A stretch of DNA of 64,000 bases from Cytophagaceae bacterium. GTDB taxonomy: Bacteria; Bacteroidota; Bacteroidia; Cytophagales; Cytophagaceae. The DNA lies in contig JALONH010000002.1 of assembly GCA_025455005.1 (NCBI GenBank), positions 1 through 64,000 of the forward strand, read 5' to 3'. The translations under genes and the position numbers were made by a program. Of this stretch, positions 45,830 to 55,139 are shown piece by piece. Under the pieces are notes generated by a model that saw only the letters and a list, made by a program, of their open reading frames with translations, ran no database searches and had not been told where the DNA came from. The stretch's first letter is position 1, and every line of letters starts with the position of its first letter.

Positions 45830-48593
45830 ATAATACTACGTTTACTATTTTATTCGGAATAACGATGACTTTTTTTGCAGGTTTTCCTTCCAACCATTTT
45901 TGAACAATGTCATTCAATAAAACTTGTTCTTCAATTTCTTTGGGATTCATATCGGTTGGGAAATTTAATTTAGCCCGTACTTTTCCATTAACGGAAATGG
46001 GATATTCATGAGTGTTTTCCGTTAAATAACTAGCATCCCATGACGGAAACGATGCCAGTGCTACAGAGGTGGAGTGACCAAGTAATGACCACAACTCCTC
46101 TGCAATATGTGGCGCAAAAGGGGACAGGGCAATAACCAAAGGTTCTAGAATAGCTCTTTTATTACATTTTAATGCAACGAGTTCATTAACACAAATCATG
46201 AAGGTAGACACCGGTGTATTTAAAGAAAATCGATCGATATCTTCTTCTACTCGCTTAATGGTTTTATGTAGTATTTTAAGCTCATCGTTTGTTGGGGCAA
46301 CATCACTTACCGACCATTCACCCGTGTTGTTTCGGAATAATCGCCAGAATCTATTCAAAAATTTGTGTACCCCTTCAATACCATTCGTGTTCCATGGTTT
46401 CGATTGTTCAACAGGACCTAAAAACATTTCATACATTCGTAACGTATCGGCACCATATTTCAGAACAATATCATCCGGATTAACGACATTGAATTTGGAT
46501 TTAGACATTTTTTCTACTTCACTTCCGCAGATGTACACATTGTCTTCCAGAATGAAGCTTGCATCCGATAAGTCCGGTCTCCATTGGCAAAATGCTTTTG
46601 TGTCTAATTGATCTCCGTTTACCAAGCTTACGTCAACATGAAGTGGTGTCGTATCATATTGTTTTCGTAAACCATACGATACAAATTGATTAGTACCATT
46701 AATACGATAAGCAAATTTGGAAACACCTTGAATCATGCCTTGGTTAATCAGTTTTGCAAACGGTTCATCGTGTGTGGCGATTCCAATATCTTTTAGGAAT
46801 AAATTCCAAAAGCGAGCGTAGAGTAAGTGTCCCGTTGCATGCTCGGAGCCTCCGATATATAAATCAACTTGTCCCCAGTAGGATGCTTTTGTAGGGTCAA
46901 CGGGAGCTTGTGCGTTGTGCGGATCCATATACCGTAAGAAATACCAACTGGAACCGGCCCATCCCGGCATGGTACTCAATTCATATCCTTGATCGGCGAA
47001 TACTTTATTTCTTCCTAATGGCGGTTCACCATTTTCTGTAGGTTTATATTCGTCAATTGTAGGAAGAGTTAAAGGCAATTCTGATTCAGGTAAGGGAATA
47101 GGAGTGTTGCCTTGATAGCGAATAGGGATAGGTTCACCCCAGTAGCGTTGACGACCAAAGATAGAATCTCGCATTTTATATTGAATTCGAGCGCGTCCAT
47201 AATTGTTTTTTTCAATGAACTCAATGGCTTTAGGGATTGCCTCCGATACTGTTAATCCATTCAAAAAACCGGAATTTATCATAACACCGGCTTTAGGATC
47301 AAAGTCCTCTAGTGTAATATCTGTTTTGTCACCGGTTTGAACCGGTATAATAGGTAAATTAAAATGAGTGGCAAATTTATAATCACGAACATCGGACGAT
47401 GGGACAGCCATAACCACTCCTGTTCCGTAACCTGCCAGTACATAATCGGCTATCCATAAAGGAATTTTTTCATTGTTAAACGGATTGATGACATATTTAC
47501 CGGTAAAACAACCACTCACCGTTTTTACATCACTCATTCGATCTCTTTCTGAACGATTTTTCGCTTTTTCAACATACGCCTCTACTTCTTTTTGTTGTTC
47601 CGGAGAAGTAAGTAGTGGAATAAGTTCATGTTCCGGTGCGATGGATACATACGTAACGCCGAAGGTAGTATCTATACGGGTTGTAAATACGGTTAATACG
47701 ATATCAGAATCAACAACTTTAAACGATAGCTCCGCACCTAATGATTTTCCTATCCAGTGGCGTTGCATTTCTTTCATTGGTTCCGGCCAATCAATGGAAT
47801 CTAATCCAGAGAGAAGACGATCCGCGTAGGCGGTGATACGCATACTCCATTGCCACATTTTTTTACGTTCTACCGGATACCCTCCCCGCTCGGATAGTCC
47901 GTCTTTAACCTCTTCATTTGCGAGTACTGTACCTAGTGCCGGACACCAGTTTACCATCGTTTCGGATAAATAGGTAAGTCTATAATTCAATAAAAACTGT
48001 TGTTGTTTCTCGTTATCCCAATCGTTCCATTCTTTTGCAGATATTAACGGTGTATTTTCTTCTACATGCGCCTCTATTCCTTCATTACCGTTTAATTGCA
48101 ATAGTTGTATTAAGGATAAGATGGATTCAGCTCGTTTTGTTTTTTTATTGTACCAATGGTGAAAAAGTTGTAGAAATATCCATTGAGTCCACCGATAATA
48201 GGAAGGATCACTCGTTCTTATTTCTCTATCCCAATCAAAAGAAAATCCGATTTTCTTTAATTGAGTTATATAACGGGAAATATTTTCTTCTGTCGTGATT
48301 GCCGGGTGTTGACCGGTTTGAACGGCATATTGTTCTGCCGGTAAACCAAAAGAATCAAAACCCATGGGATGTAAAACGTTAAAGCCTTTCAAACGTTTGT
48401 ATCGCGCCATTATATCGGAAGCTATATAACCTAGTGGGTGCCCAACATGTAAGCCAGCTCCCGAAGGGTAAGGGAACATATCTAATACATAGTACTTAGG
48501 TGCACTGGAGGAATCTTTAGCTTGGAATGTTTTTTCTTTCTCCCAATAAGATTGCCAACGGCTTTCAATAGCATTAAATGAATATTCTGACAT
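45828..48593 (-). CDS. leuS: Leucyl-tRNA synthetase
   Basis: Class Ia aminoacyl-tRNA synthetase charging tRNA-Leu. HIGH motif is HVGH at residues 49-52 in PYPSGAGLHVGHPLGY, and KMSKS at residues 695-699. The CP1 editing domain lies between (TRIDTTFGVTYVSIAPEH and the VMAVPSSDVRDYKF site). The C-terminal anticodon-binding helices and the VNGKVRAKLNF tail are present. At 921 aa it is slightly long for a bacterial LeuRS (about 860), with inserts before the editing domain (around residues 150-205), as in other Bacteroidota. Confidence 0.97.
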   Translation of the reverse strand: MSEYSFNAIESRWQSYWEKEKTFQAKDSSSAPKYYVLDMFPYPSGAGLHVGHPLGYIASDIMARYKRLKGFNVLHPMGFDSFGLPAEQYAVQTGQHPAITTEENISRYITQLKKIGFSFDWDREIRTSDPSYYRWTQWIFLQLFHHWYNKKTKRAESILSLIQLLQLNGNEGIEAHVEENTPLISAKEWNDWDNEKQQQFLLNYRLTYLSETMVNWCPALGTVLANEEVKDGLSERGGYPVERKKMWQWSMRITAYADRLLSGLDSIDWPEPMKEMQRHWIGKSLGAELSFKVVDSDIVLTVFTTRIDTTFGVTYVSIAPEHELIPLLTSPEQQKEVEAYVEKAKNRSERDRMSDVKTVSGCFTGKYVINPFNNEKIPLWIADYVLAGYGTGVVMAVPSSDVRDYKFATHFNLPIIPVQTGDKTDITLEDFDPKAGVMINSGFLNGLTVSEAIPKAIEFIEKNNYGRARIQYKMRDSIFGRQRYWGEPIPIRYQGNTPIPLPESELPLTLPTIDEYKPTENGEPPLGRNKVFADQGYELSTMPGWAGSSWYFLRYMDPHNAQAPVDPTKASYWGQVDLYIGGSEHATGHLLYARFWNLFLKDIGIATHDEPFAKLINQGMIQGVSKFAYRINGTNQFVSYGLRKQYDTTPLHVDVSLVNGDQLDTKAFCQWRPDLSDASFILEDNVYICGSEVEKMSKSKFNVVNPDDIVLKYGADTLRMYEMFLGPVEQSKPWNTNGIEGVHKFLNRFWRLFRNNTGEWSVSDVAPTNDELKILHKTIKRVEEDIDRFSLNTPVSTFMICVNELVALKCNKRAILEPLVIALSPFAPHIAEELWSLLGHSTSVALASFPSWDASYLTENTHEYPISVNGKVRAKLNFPTDMNPKEIEEQVLLNDIVQKWLEGKPAKKVIVIPNKIVNVVL

Positions 48594-48745
48594 AAATAAT
48601 ATACTAAGACTTCAAAATTACACTTTTTTACCCGAAAGATTTAGGGTAGAGTACATACTAATTATCCTAAACTTTCGTATTTTAATGGAACTTTATATCT
48701 GATTTATCAGTTAAAGTAGTAGAACAACTAAACCACCCTAGTATT

Positions 48746-48892
48746 ATGAAAAAAATCGTATTTGGTCTTGCGATAGCTACTATCGTTACAGGTACTGTAC
48801 TGGCAGCTACTCAAGATGAAGGAAAAGGTAAAAAGAAAAAGTCATGCTGTTCCACCCAATCCGGTTGTGGATCTCAGCAAACAACTAAGTAA
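48746..48892 (+). CDS. Small exported Cys-rich peptide (48 aa)
   Basis: Reading frame too short for usual cut-offs. MKKIVFGLAIATIVTGTVLA is a good signal peptide, followed by a charged segment (DEGKGKKKK) and a Cys-rich tail SCCSTQSGCGSQQTTK. Three Cys lie in ten residues (CC and a single C), suggesting metal binding or disulfides. It lies between leuS (divergent) and a terminator at 48916-48949, so it has its own transcription unit. I recognise no family. Confidence 0.7.
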   Translation: MKKIVFGLAIATIVTGTVLAATQDEGKGKKKKSCCSTQSGCGSQQTTK

Positions 48893-48915
48893 TAACAGGT
48901 TGTGTATAACTATTT

Positions 48916-48949
48916 AAAGGGCTAGGATTATTTCCTAAGCCCTTTTTTT
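48916..48949 (+). terminator. Intrinsic terminator after the small Cys-rich peptide gene
   Basis: Stem AAAGGGCTAGGA pairs with TCCTAAGCCCTTT with one bulged A, loop TTATT, then T7. It separates the small gene from thyA. Confidence 0.85.
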
Positions 48950-48980
48950 AATTTTACGGGTTAATAAGCCATCCAACTTT

Positions 48981-49775
48981 ATGAAGCAGTACCACGCATT
49001 GATGCAACACATATTAGATCATGGTGTTAAGAAAGAAGATCGAACTGGAACCGGAACAATCAGTGTCTTTGGCTATCAAATGCGATTTGATTTATCGGAA
49101 GGTTTTCCTCTGGTAACTACTAAAAAGTTACATACAAAATCGATTATTCATGAGTTATTATGGTTTTTAAAAGGGGAGACGAATATTCAGTATCTAAAAG
49201 AGAATGGTGTTTCTATTTGGGATGAATGGGCAGATGAAAAAGGGAATCTTGGTCCTGTTTATGGGTATCAATGGCGTTCATGGCCTACTCCAGACGGAAG
49301 ACATATTGATCAAATTTCTCAAGTTATAGAAATGATAAAGAAAACACCGGATTCCAGAAGACTAATCGTTAGTGCCTGGAATGTAGGTGAAATAGAAAAA
49401 ATGAAACTCCCTCCCTGCCATGCTTTTTTTCAGTTTTATGTAGCTGAGGGAAAGTTGAGTTGTCAGTTATACCAAAGAAGTGCGGATGTGTTTTTAGGAG
49501 TACCATTTAATATTGCATCGTATGCTTTATTAACCCTTATGGTAGCTCAGGTATGTGGTTTGCAACCGGGTGAGTTTGTACATACTTTAGGTGATGCCCA
49601 CCTTTATACCAATCATTTAGAACAAACTAAATTGCAGTTAAGTCGAGAGTATAGAACGTTACCACAGATGAAAATTAATCCAGCGGTTTCGAATATATTT
49701 GATTTTACCTTTTCGGATTTTGAATTGATATCATATGACCCTCATCCTCATATAAAGGCTGCAGTAGCTGTTTAA
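48981..49775 (+). CDS. thyA: Thymidylate synthase
   Basis: Makes dTMP from dUMP with methylene-tetrahydrofolate. Catalytic Cys146 is in [12 protein letters not shown]. Other motifs: [54 protein letters not shown] and DAHLYTNH. At 264 aa it equals the E. coli length. It is convergent with the class IV aminotransferase gene, with 17 bases between the stops and no visible terminator. Confidence 0.98.
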   Translation: MKQYHALMQHILDHGVKKEDRTGTGTISVFGYQMRFDLSEGFPLVTTKKLHTKSIIHELLWFLKGETNIQYLKENGVSIWDEWADEKGNLGPVYGYQWRSWPTPDGRHIDQISQVIEMIKKTPDSRRLIVSAWNVGEIEKMKLPPCHAFFQFYVAEGKLSCQLYQRSADVFLGVPFNIASYALLTLMVAQVCGLQPGEFVHTLGDAHLYTNHLEQTKLQLSREYRTLPQMKINPAVSNIFDFTFSDFELISYDPHPHIKAAVAV

Positions 49776-49792
49776 ATAGGACAGATTACCGG

Positions 49793-50602
49793 TTACGTAT
49801 TTTCTCTTAAGGTTTCTACCCAAGGATGTGAGGTTTGGAATGTTCTGTTTTCAATGGACTCTAGGAAAGAAAATCCATTAACGTTGGCAGTGAAAACGGT
49901 ATCGGCTGATAATAATTCTTGTAACCTAAAACTTCCTATACGTAATGAAATGTTGTTGTCAATACAATAATCAATGATTTGCTTTCTCCGTATCCCTTCA
50001 ATACAGCCTGTTTCCGCCCCCGGAGTGTAGAGGGTGTTATTTTTAATCCAAAAAATATTACTATATAAACATTCGCTTATATTGCCGTCTATGTCGACGA
50101 GAATCGCTTCATCGCCTTTATATTTTTTCAATTCTAAACCGGCAATAATGTAACGCATACTGCTTAATGTTTTATAAGCTGAGAGTTTATGGAAATGATT
50201 TTTATAATCTCGGATAAAAAAAACATTCTGTTTTCGTTCTACCGGTTTTTTCCATTCTGAACAAAGTACGAACAGGTCTGCTGTGGAAGCCTCCGGACTA
50301 TAAAATCCCCCTGATTGTCGGCGTACTATAATTTTAATACGTGCTTCTGTTAAAGAATTCGATTGAATTAATTCGATAATTAAATCATATAAGTCGGCTT
50401 TTTTATTTATAAACGGATGTAGTAAATCGAGAGCTGAGCAAGCACTGTCCATTCTGTCCCAATGAGCGTCCCAATAATAAAGAGTGTTAGATTGAAAGCG
50501 TAGGGTTTCAAAAACCCCGTCTCCATATAAAAAACCTCTGTCTTGCAGGGTTAAAGTACAGTCATTTAAGGGAAGAATCGAATGGTTGTATACGATATTC
50601 AT
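49793..50602 (-). CDS. Class IV aminotransferase (branched-chain/aminodeoxychorismate lyase type)
   Basis: PLP enzyme of fold-type IV. The N-terminal DRGFLYGDGVFETLRF motif, the aldimine lysine in KLSAYKTLSSMRYI and the C-terminal GCIEGIRRKQI are typical. At 269 aa it fits either 4-amino-4-deoxychorismate lyase (PabC, folate synthesis) or a short D-amino-acid/branched-chain transaminase. Folate use by the neighbouring thyA mildly favours PabC. It lies 13 bases after the EamA transporter gene. Confidence 0.85.
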   Translation of the reverse strand: MNIVYNHSILPLNDCTLTLQDRGFLYGDGVFETLRFQSNTLYYWDAHWDRMDSACSALDLLHPFINKKADLYDLIIELIQSNSLTEARIKIIVRRQSGGFYSPEASTADLFVLCSEWKKPVERKQNVFFIRDYKNHFHKLSAYKTLSSMRYIIAGLELKKYKGDEAILVDIDGNISECLYSNIFWIKNNTLYTPGAETGCIEGIRRKQIIDYCIDNNISLRIGSFRLQELLSADTVFTANVNGFSFLESIENRTFQTSHPWVETLRENT

Positions 50603-50615
50603 GTGGTATTATGTT

Positions 50616-51506
50616 TTATTTTTTACCTACAATCCAAACACCGACCAGTATGCCTATGGTACCTATGAATTGTCGTAATGTAAAAGGTTCTTCTAATATT
50701 AAGTTGGCTAATAGTATCGTAATAACAGGGCCTAGAGTAGCTAAGATAGAGGATTTTTCGGTTCCAATCCATTGTATCGATAAGGCAAGTGTTAAGGAGG
50801 GTATAACAGTAGCAACGATGCCAAGTAAAAGTCCAATTGTTAACACAGTTGAAGACATAGAATGTAATTCGGGTATGCCATTGGAAATAAAGTAATGTAG
50901 GAAAATAGCTAGTGTGCTACTCAGCATAGCATAAGATGTATAGCGTTGAGCTCCTATTTTAGGGATTAAATGACCACTACCCACAAGATATAGAGCATAG
51001 GTAATAGCACAACAAAAGATTAAAAAACTACCCCATAGGATATCCGGCTCAGTTAAGGAAGCGTTTCCAATATATATAATTCCAATACCGATGTAGGTTA
51101 AAGCAAGTCCTAAATAATCTTTTTGAGATAAGGCACTTTTATTCCAGATAGAATAAAATAACACCGTAAGGGTTGGGTAGGTAAAAAGAATTAATCGCTC
51201 TAGCGAAGCCGGAACATACTCTAATCCTATAAAGTCAAACAAGCTGGATAGATAATACCCGATCCATCCTAATATGAGTACGTATATCCAGTCTTTAACA
51301 GTTAAAGAAACGTTGGACTTTCTTTGATAATAATAAGCTATACCGATATAGAAAGGAAATGCAAACAATAGGCGTAAAAACAGTATTTGGATGGCATCTG
51401 CTCCGTGGGAATAGGCTATTTTAGTTAAGATTGCTTTGGTAGAAAAACATATGGCTGATACTATACCCATAGTGACACCAAGGGTATGTTTGTAGGATTC
51501 GGACAT
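50616..51506 (-). CDS. EamA/DMT-family transporter (about 10 TM helices)
   Basis: Integral membrane protein with two five-helix EamA repeats. Residues about 10-140 contain GIVSAICFSTKAILTKIAYSHGADA, and the second half contains GSFLIFCCAITYALYLVGSG and LGPVITILLANLILEEPFTLRQFIGTIGILVG, the standard drug/metabolite transporter signature. The substrate cannot be inferred. The ATG at 51506 is chosen over a TTG one codon upstream. It is divergent from gpsA with about 56 bases between starts. Confidence 0.9.
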   Translation of the reverse strand: MSESYKHTLGVTMGIVSAICFSTKAILTKIAYSHGADAIQILFLRLLFAFPFYIGIAYYYQRKSNVSLTVKDWIYVLILGWIGYYLSSLFDFIGLEYVPASLERLILFTYPTLTVLFYSIWNKSALSQKDYLGLALTYIGIGIIYIGNASLTEPDILWGSFLIFCCAITYALYLVGSGHLIPKIGAQRYTSYAMLSSTLAIFLHYFISNGIPELHSMSSTVLTIGLLLGIVATVIPSLTLALSIQWIGTEKSSILATLGPVITILLANLILEEPFTLRQFIGTIGILVGVWIVGKK

Positions 51507-51562
51507 CAATTCTTATGAAATTAACTTATATTTGTTGTTGTTCAACAAACATAACAGTATTG

Positions 51563-52573
51563 ATGATGCAGAAAAAGAATGAGGCAACAAAAATTGCCGT
51601 AATAGGAGGGGGAAGTTGGGCTACGGCTTTGATCAAAATATTGTCTGAAAACAATGTTCGTATCAATTGGTGGTTAAAAGACAAAGAGGATGTGTTACAT
51701 ATAAGGGATTTTGGTAAAAATCCACATTATTTAAGTGAAGTTGTTATTAACACTAAAAAAGTACGTCCAACGGCAAATTTGAAAAAAGCAGTAGAAGACG
51801 TTCAGGTTGTTATTTTTGTTGTTCCTGCTGCTTTTATAGGAGATGTATTAGAACAGTTTTCGGTAGAAGATTTAAAAGATAAGATTATTGTTTCTGCCAT
51901 AAAAGGGATGATACCTTCTGAAAATGCTTTAGTAACGGATATACTTCACAAACAACTAGGCGTAGAAACATCCAAGACTGCAGTAATAGCAGGGCCTTGC
52001 CATGCTGAAGAAGTAGCGATGGAGAAGCGTTCGTATTTAACGATAGCTGGAGAATCTCTAGAAAATGCCCAGTTAGTTGCAGAATTATTACATTGTCGGT
52101 TTGTAAAGACGTCCATAGTACAAGATTTATATGGAGTAGAGTATAGTGCCGTAATGAAAAATATAATTGCTATAGCATGCGGTATTGCTAGAGGTTTAAA
52201 TTATGGCGATAATTTTCAGGCGGTGATGGTGTCTAATGCTATGCAGGAAATTCATCGTTTTGTAGATGCTATGAGTCCATTAGAAAGAGATTGGAATGCA
52301 TCGGCCTATTTAGGAGACTTATTGGTGACATGTTATTCCCCTTACTCAAGAAACAGAACATTAGGTAATATGGTGGGTAGAGGGTACTCGGTTAAATCGG
52401 CTCAAGTAGAGATGAATATGATCGCAGAAGGTTATTATGCTGTGAAATGTATACATGAAATAAATGCTCGCTTAAAAGTACCCATGCCGATAACAAAAGC
52501 AGTGTATAACATTTTATACGAAAAAATTTCGCCTTCTGTAGAGTTAAGAATATTAGAAGATTCTATGAATTAA
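51563..52573 (+). CDS. gpsA: NAD(P)-dependent glycerol-3-phosphate dehydrogenase
   Basis: Reduces dihydroxyacetone phosphate to sn-glycerol-3-phosphate for phospholipids. Nucleotide fold IAVIGGGSWATALIKIL, SAIKGMIP, AGPCHAEEVAMEKRSY and the C-terminal GVEYSAVMKNIIAIACGIARGLNYGDN block (catalytic Lys) are typical. I use the ATG at 51563 (the adjacent ATG at 51566 is equal). The ATG at 51515 would add a Cys-rich leader that starts inside the divergent promoter. Its end overlaps maf on the opposite strand by 11 bases. Confidence 0.95.
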   Translation: MMQKKNEATKIAVIGGGSWATALIKILSENNVRINWWLKDKEDVLHIRDFGKNPHYLSEVVINTKKVRPTANLKKAVEDVQVVIFVVPAAFIGDVLEQFSVEDLKDKIIVSAIKGMIPSENALVTDILHKQLGVETSKTAVIAGPCHAEEVAMEKRSYLTIAGESLENAQLVAELLHCRFVKTSIVQDLYGVEYSAVMKNIIAIACGIARGLNYGDNFQAVMVSNAMQEIHRFVDAMSPLERDWNASAYLGDLLVTCYSPYSRNRTLGNMVGRGYSVKSAQVEMNMIAEGYYAVKCIHEINARLKVPMPITKAVYNILYEKISPSVELRILEDSMN

Positions 52574-53210
52574 AGTATAAGTATTTAGACGATACTTCCG
52601 GACTGTGTGGAACAGGAGTATAGCTAGGGTCAAAAAAACGGTCGACTTCGACACTTAACCGATGTAAAGGGAGTCCCACCACGTTATAAAAATCTCCTTG
52701 TATGCGTTGAATTCCAATCATCCCCAACCATTCTTGAATTCCGTAACTTCCCGCTTTATCGTAGGGTTGATATTTGTCCAAATAATAATGGATTTCCTCC
52801 GGAGATAAATTTTTAAATAAGACTTCAGTTCGTTCAAAAAAAGTAGATTCTTTAGTACCTAGCACAATTGTTACGCCGGTAATGACTTCGTGAAACGTAC
52901 CGGATAAACGTTGCAGCATGGTAAATGCTTCTTCTTTAGTATTGGGTTTTCCTAGTACATCATTACGTTGAACTACAACTGTATCGGCTGCTATGATAAA
53001 CGCATCCATATTATGTTCTCTAATCGAATAGGCTTTTTGACGTGACAGGAATTGAGCAATATCTTGCCTTTGTAAATATACTGGATAGTTTTCCGGGATA
53101 TTTTTCGTTTGAATGGTAAACGGTATATCGAGAGATTCTAAAAGTTGCTTCCGGCGAGGAGAGCCGGAAGCAAGAATAACAGGAAAGTTTTGAAGGTGGT
53201 GTTGAATCAC
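52563..53210 (-). CDS. maf: Maf-family nucleoside triphosphate pyrophosphatase
   Basis: House-cleaning pyrophosphatase acting on non-canonical or canonical pyrimidine triphosphates such as dTTP/UTP. ILASGSPRRKQLLESL (residues 12-27), AADTVV (about 74-79), ITGV, and YDKAGSYGIQEW near residue 150 are the Maf motifs. Length of 215 aa is slightly long because of a short C-terminal tail. The start is GTG (no ATG in frame near). It is 10 bases after the stop of the TPR gene. Confidence 0.93.
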   Translation of the reverse strand: MIQHHLQNFPVILASGSPRRKQLLESLDIPFTIQTKNIPENYPVYLQRQDIAQFLSRQKAYSIREHNMDAFIIAADTVVVQRNDVLGKPNTKEEAFTMLQRLSGTFHEVITGVTIVLGTKESTFFERTEVLFKNLSPEEIHYYLDKYQPYDKAGSYGIQEWLGMIGIQRIQGDFYNVVGLPLHRLSVEVDRFFDPSYTPVPHSPEVSSKYLYFNS

Positions 53211-53220
53211 GTGAATAGGA

Positions 53221-54777
53221 TTATTCGCACATATCTTTTTTCAAGGTCAGTGCATCAGCATCGCCTAAAGAAGCCGCCATTGTAATGTCTTTACATGCGC
53301 CATCCCAATCTTTTAAATCTTCTTTCAATATGGCTCTATACCGATATGCTTCAGCATCTTTCGCATTTAATTGGATAGCCTTGTTTAAATCAGCCAATGC
53401 TTCTTTATCTTTTTTCAAATCCATATAAAACAATGCTCTATTATAATAAGCGTGACCATCATTCGGGAATTTCTCAATGGATTTGTTGTATTCTTCTAAA
53501 GCTAAAGCAGTATTACCTTGTTCGTAAATGGTATGTGCTTTCTCAAAGTATGCATCTTCAAATTTAGGGTTAATGCGAATACATTCGTTATAGTCGGCGA
53601 TGGCACTGTTGTAATCTTTAATAGAACGCTTGCTATAGGCACGGTTGTAATAACCTTCAAAGTTTGTTGAATCTAATACAATAGACTGTGTATAATCTTT
53701 AATGGCGCCATTGTAATCTTCGATGTGGTGTTTAGCAAACCCTCTATAGAAATAGGCGTTTGTAAAATTAGGGTCTATGCTGATGGCCTTAGTAAAGTCT
53801 ACAATACCATCGGAATATTTTCCATATTCGTTTTTAGCAAGTCCTCTACCGTAATAGGCCAATTTATTTTCAGGCTCCATTTTTACAATTTGAGTGTAGT
53901 CAAAAATAGACTCATTGTAATGGCTCATTAAGTAATGTTCATGAGCTCGATTCATATAAGCACTTACATTGGATGAATCTTTTTGGATAACTCGAGTGAA
54001 ATCATTAATGGCATCCGTATGATCACCGGATTTAGCTTCAGAAATCCCTCTTGTCATATACAGGTTAGGGTAATTGGCATTGATGGATTCTACCTTGTTG
54101 AAATTAGAAATAGCCCCATCGTAATCACCTAATTCGTGTTTACATAAACCGGCGTAAAAAAAGGCATCCGCATGGTCTTGCTTTTTGTCGGCTACTTCTT
54201 CAAATTTCAATAAAGCTTGAGCGTATTTTTTTTCTTTATATAAACGCATTGCTTCATCGTATAAGTCGACATTGTTTTTTATGATAAATACGATATACTC
54301 AAATTCGATATAATCTAAATTATCACCATCTTCTTTTAATTTTGATTTTCCATCTTCTTTGATATTTTCTATTCGTATAGCAGCAAATCCGGAAGTGCCA
54401 CCTCGTAATTTTGCAATATAGAAATCACCTTTTTTAATATCTACCAGATGTTGGGTGCTTGTACCTTTATTAAACAACGCCTCCATTTCAGCAGGAGAGA
54501 TAGTTGCTAAATTGATTTTATCTACTTTAACGTAAGCTGTTTGATTTAAAGCTTTCAGTTCTTTTTTAAATTCCGGTAAGTCAACAGAATCGGTGGTGTT
54601 AACCAAATCTTTACCATAACTAGGAGAGGAAATAAATAACGGTTTATGTTCCACTAAATCCCATGCCCCGGGATTGGGTCCTTGCATATTAAATATTTTG
54701 CCTTCTTTTCGAACAATTTGTGCCGAAGCAGAAGCGAATAAACAAATGGATGCCAGGATAACTAGGTATCGGTTCAT
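53221..54777 (-). CDS. Secreted TPR-repeat protein (518 aa)
   Basis: Signal peptide (MNRYLVILASICLFASASAQ) and a beta-rich N-terminal region (residues about 21-165, with IKKGDFYIAKLRGGTSGFAAIRI), followed by about nine canonical TPRs over residues about 175-515 (repeats of YFYRGFAKHHIEDYNGAI type with 34-residue spacing). It probably is a periplasmic or outer-membrane scaffold. The binding partner is not identifiable. A separate transcription unit likely begins in the 362-base upstream region shared with the serine palmitoyltransferase-type gene. Confidence 0.88.
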   Translation of the reverse strand: MNRYLVILASICLFASASAQIVRKEGKIFNMQGPNPGAWDLVEHKPLFISSPSYGKDLVNTTDSVDLPEFKKELKALNQTAYVKVDKINLATISPAEMEALFNKGTSTQHLVDIKKGDFYIAKLRGGTSGFAAIRIENIKEDGKSKLKEDGDNLDYIEFEYIVFIIKNNVDLYDEAMRLYKEKKYAQALLKFEEVADKKQDHADAFFYAGLCKHELGDYDGAISNFNKVESINANYPNLYMTRGISEAKSGDHTDAINDFTRVIQKDSSNVSAYMNRAHEHYLMSHYNESIFDYTQIVKMEPENKLAYYGRGLAKNEYGKYSDGIVDFTKAISIDPNFTNAYFYRGFAKHHIEDYNGAIKDYTQSIVLDSTNFEGYYNRAYSKRSIKDYNSAIADYNECIRINPKFEDAYFEKAHTIYEQGNTALALEEYNKSIEKFPNDGHAYYNRALFYMDLKKDKEALADLNKAIQLNAKDAEAYRYRAILKEDLKDWDGACKDITMAASLGDADALTLKKDMCE

Positions 54778-55139
54778 AAAGTAAACATTTTTTAAAAGTA
54801 GATTATGAAATTCAAAATATAGAAGGTAAAGGTAGTCTTTTTTTTAACAATTTAAAGCGAAATAAAAGCTATTTTATTCAAGTAATACTTTAAGCCTTAT
54901 AGTGGTATTGATTACAAATTGTAGTTTATACAGAAAAAAAAAGATGGGATTGAATGGATATAAGTAACTGATAAACTAGATAATAGGATTTAAAATTAAA
55001 GTAAAGATTCTATAGCTCAAAAGGGAAAATTTATCTACAAACTGTTAGAATATGTTTAAATTTATTAAATTCGCAAGATTGAAAACTGCGTTAGCCGGTT
55101 TTAGAAGGGATTAATTAACCACTTAAAAAAATTACGACA
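54778..55139. other. Intergenic region (362 bases) between divergent TPR and SPT-type genes
   Basis: AT-rich. I see a 7-bp AT-only hairpin (AATAAAA/TTTTATT, about 54863-54880) and TATGTTTA at 55051-55058, one base off the TAnnTTTG -7 consensus, as a candidate promoter for the SPT-type gene. No open frame or RNA gene is visible. Confidence 0.5.
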
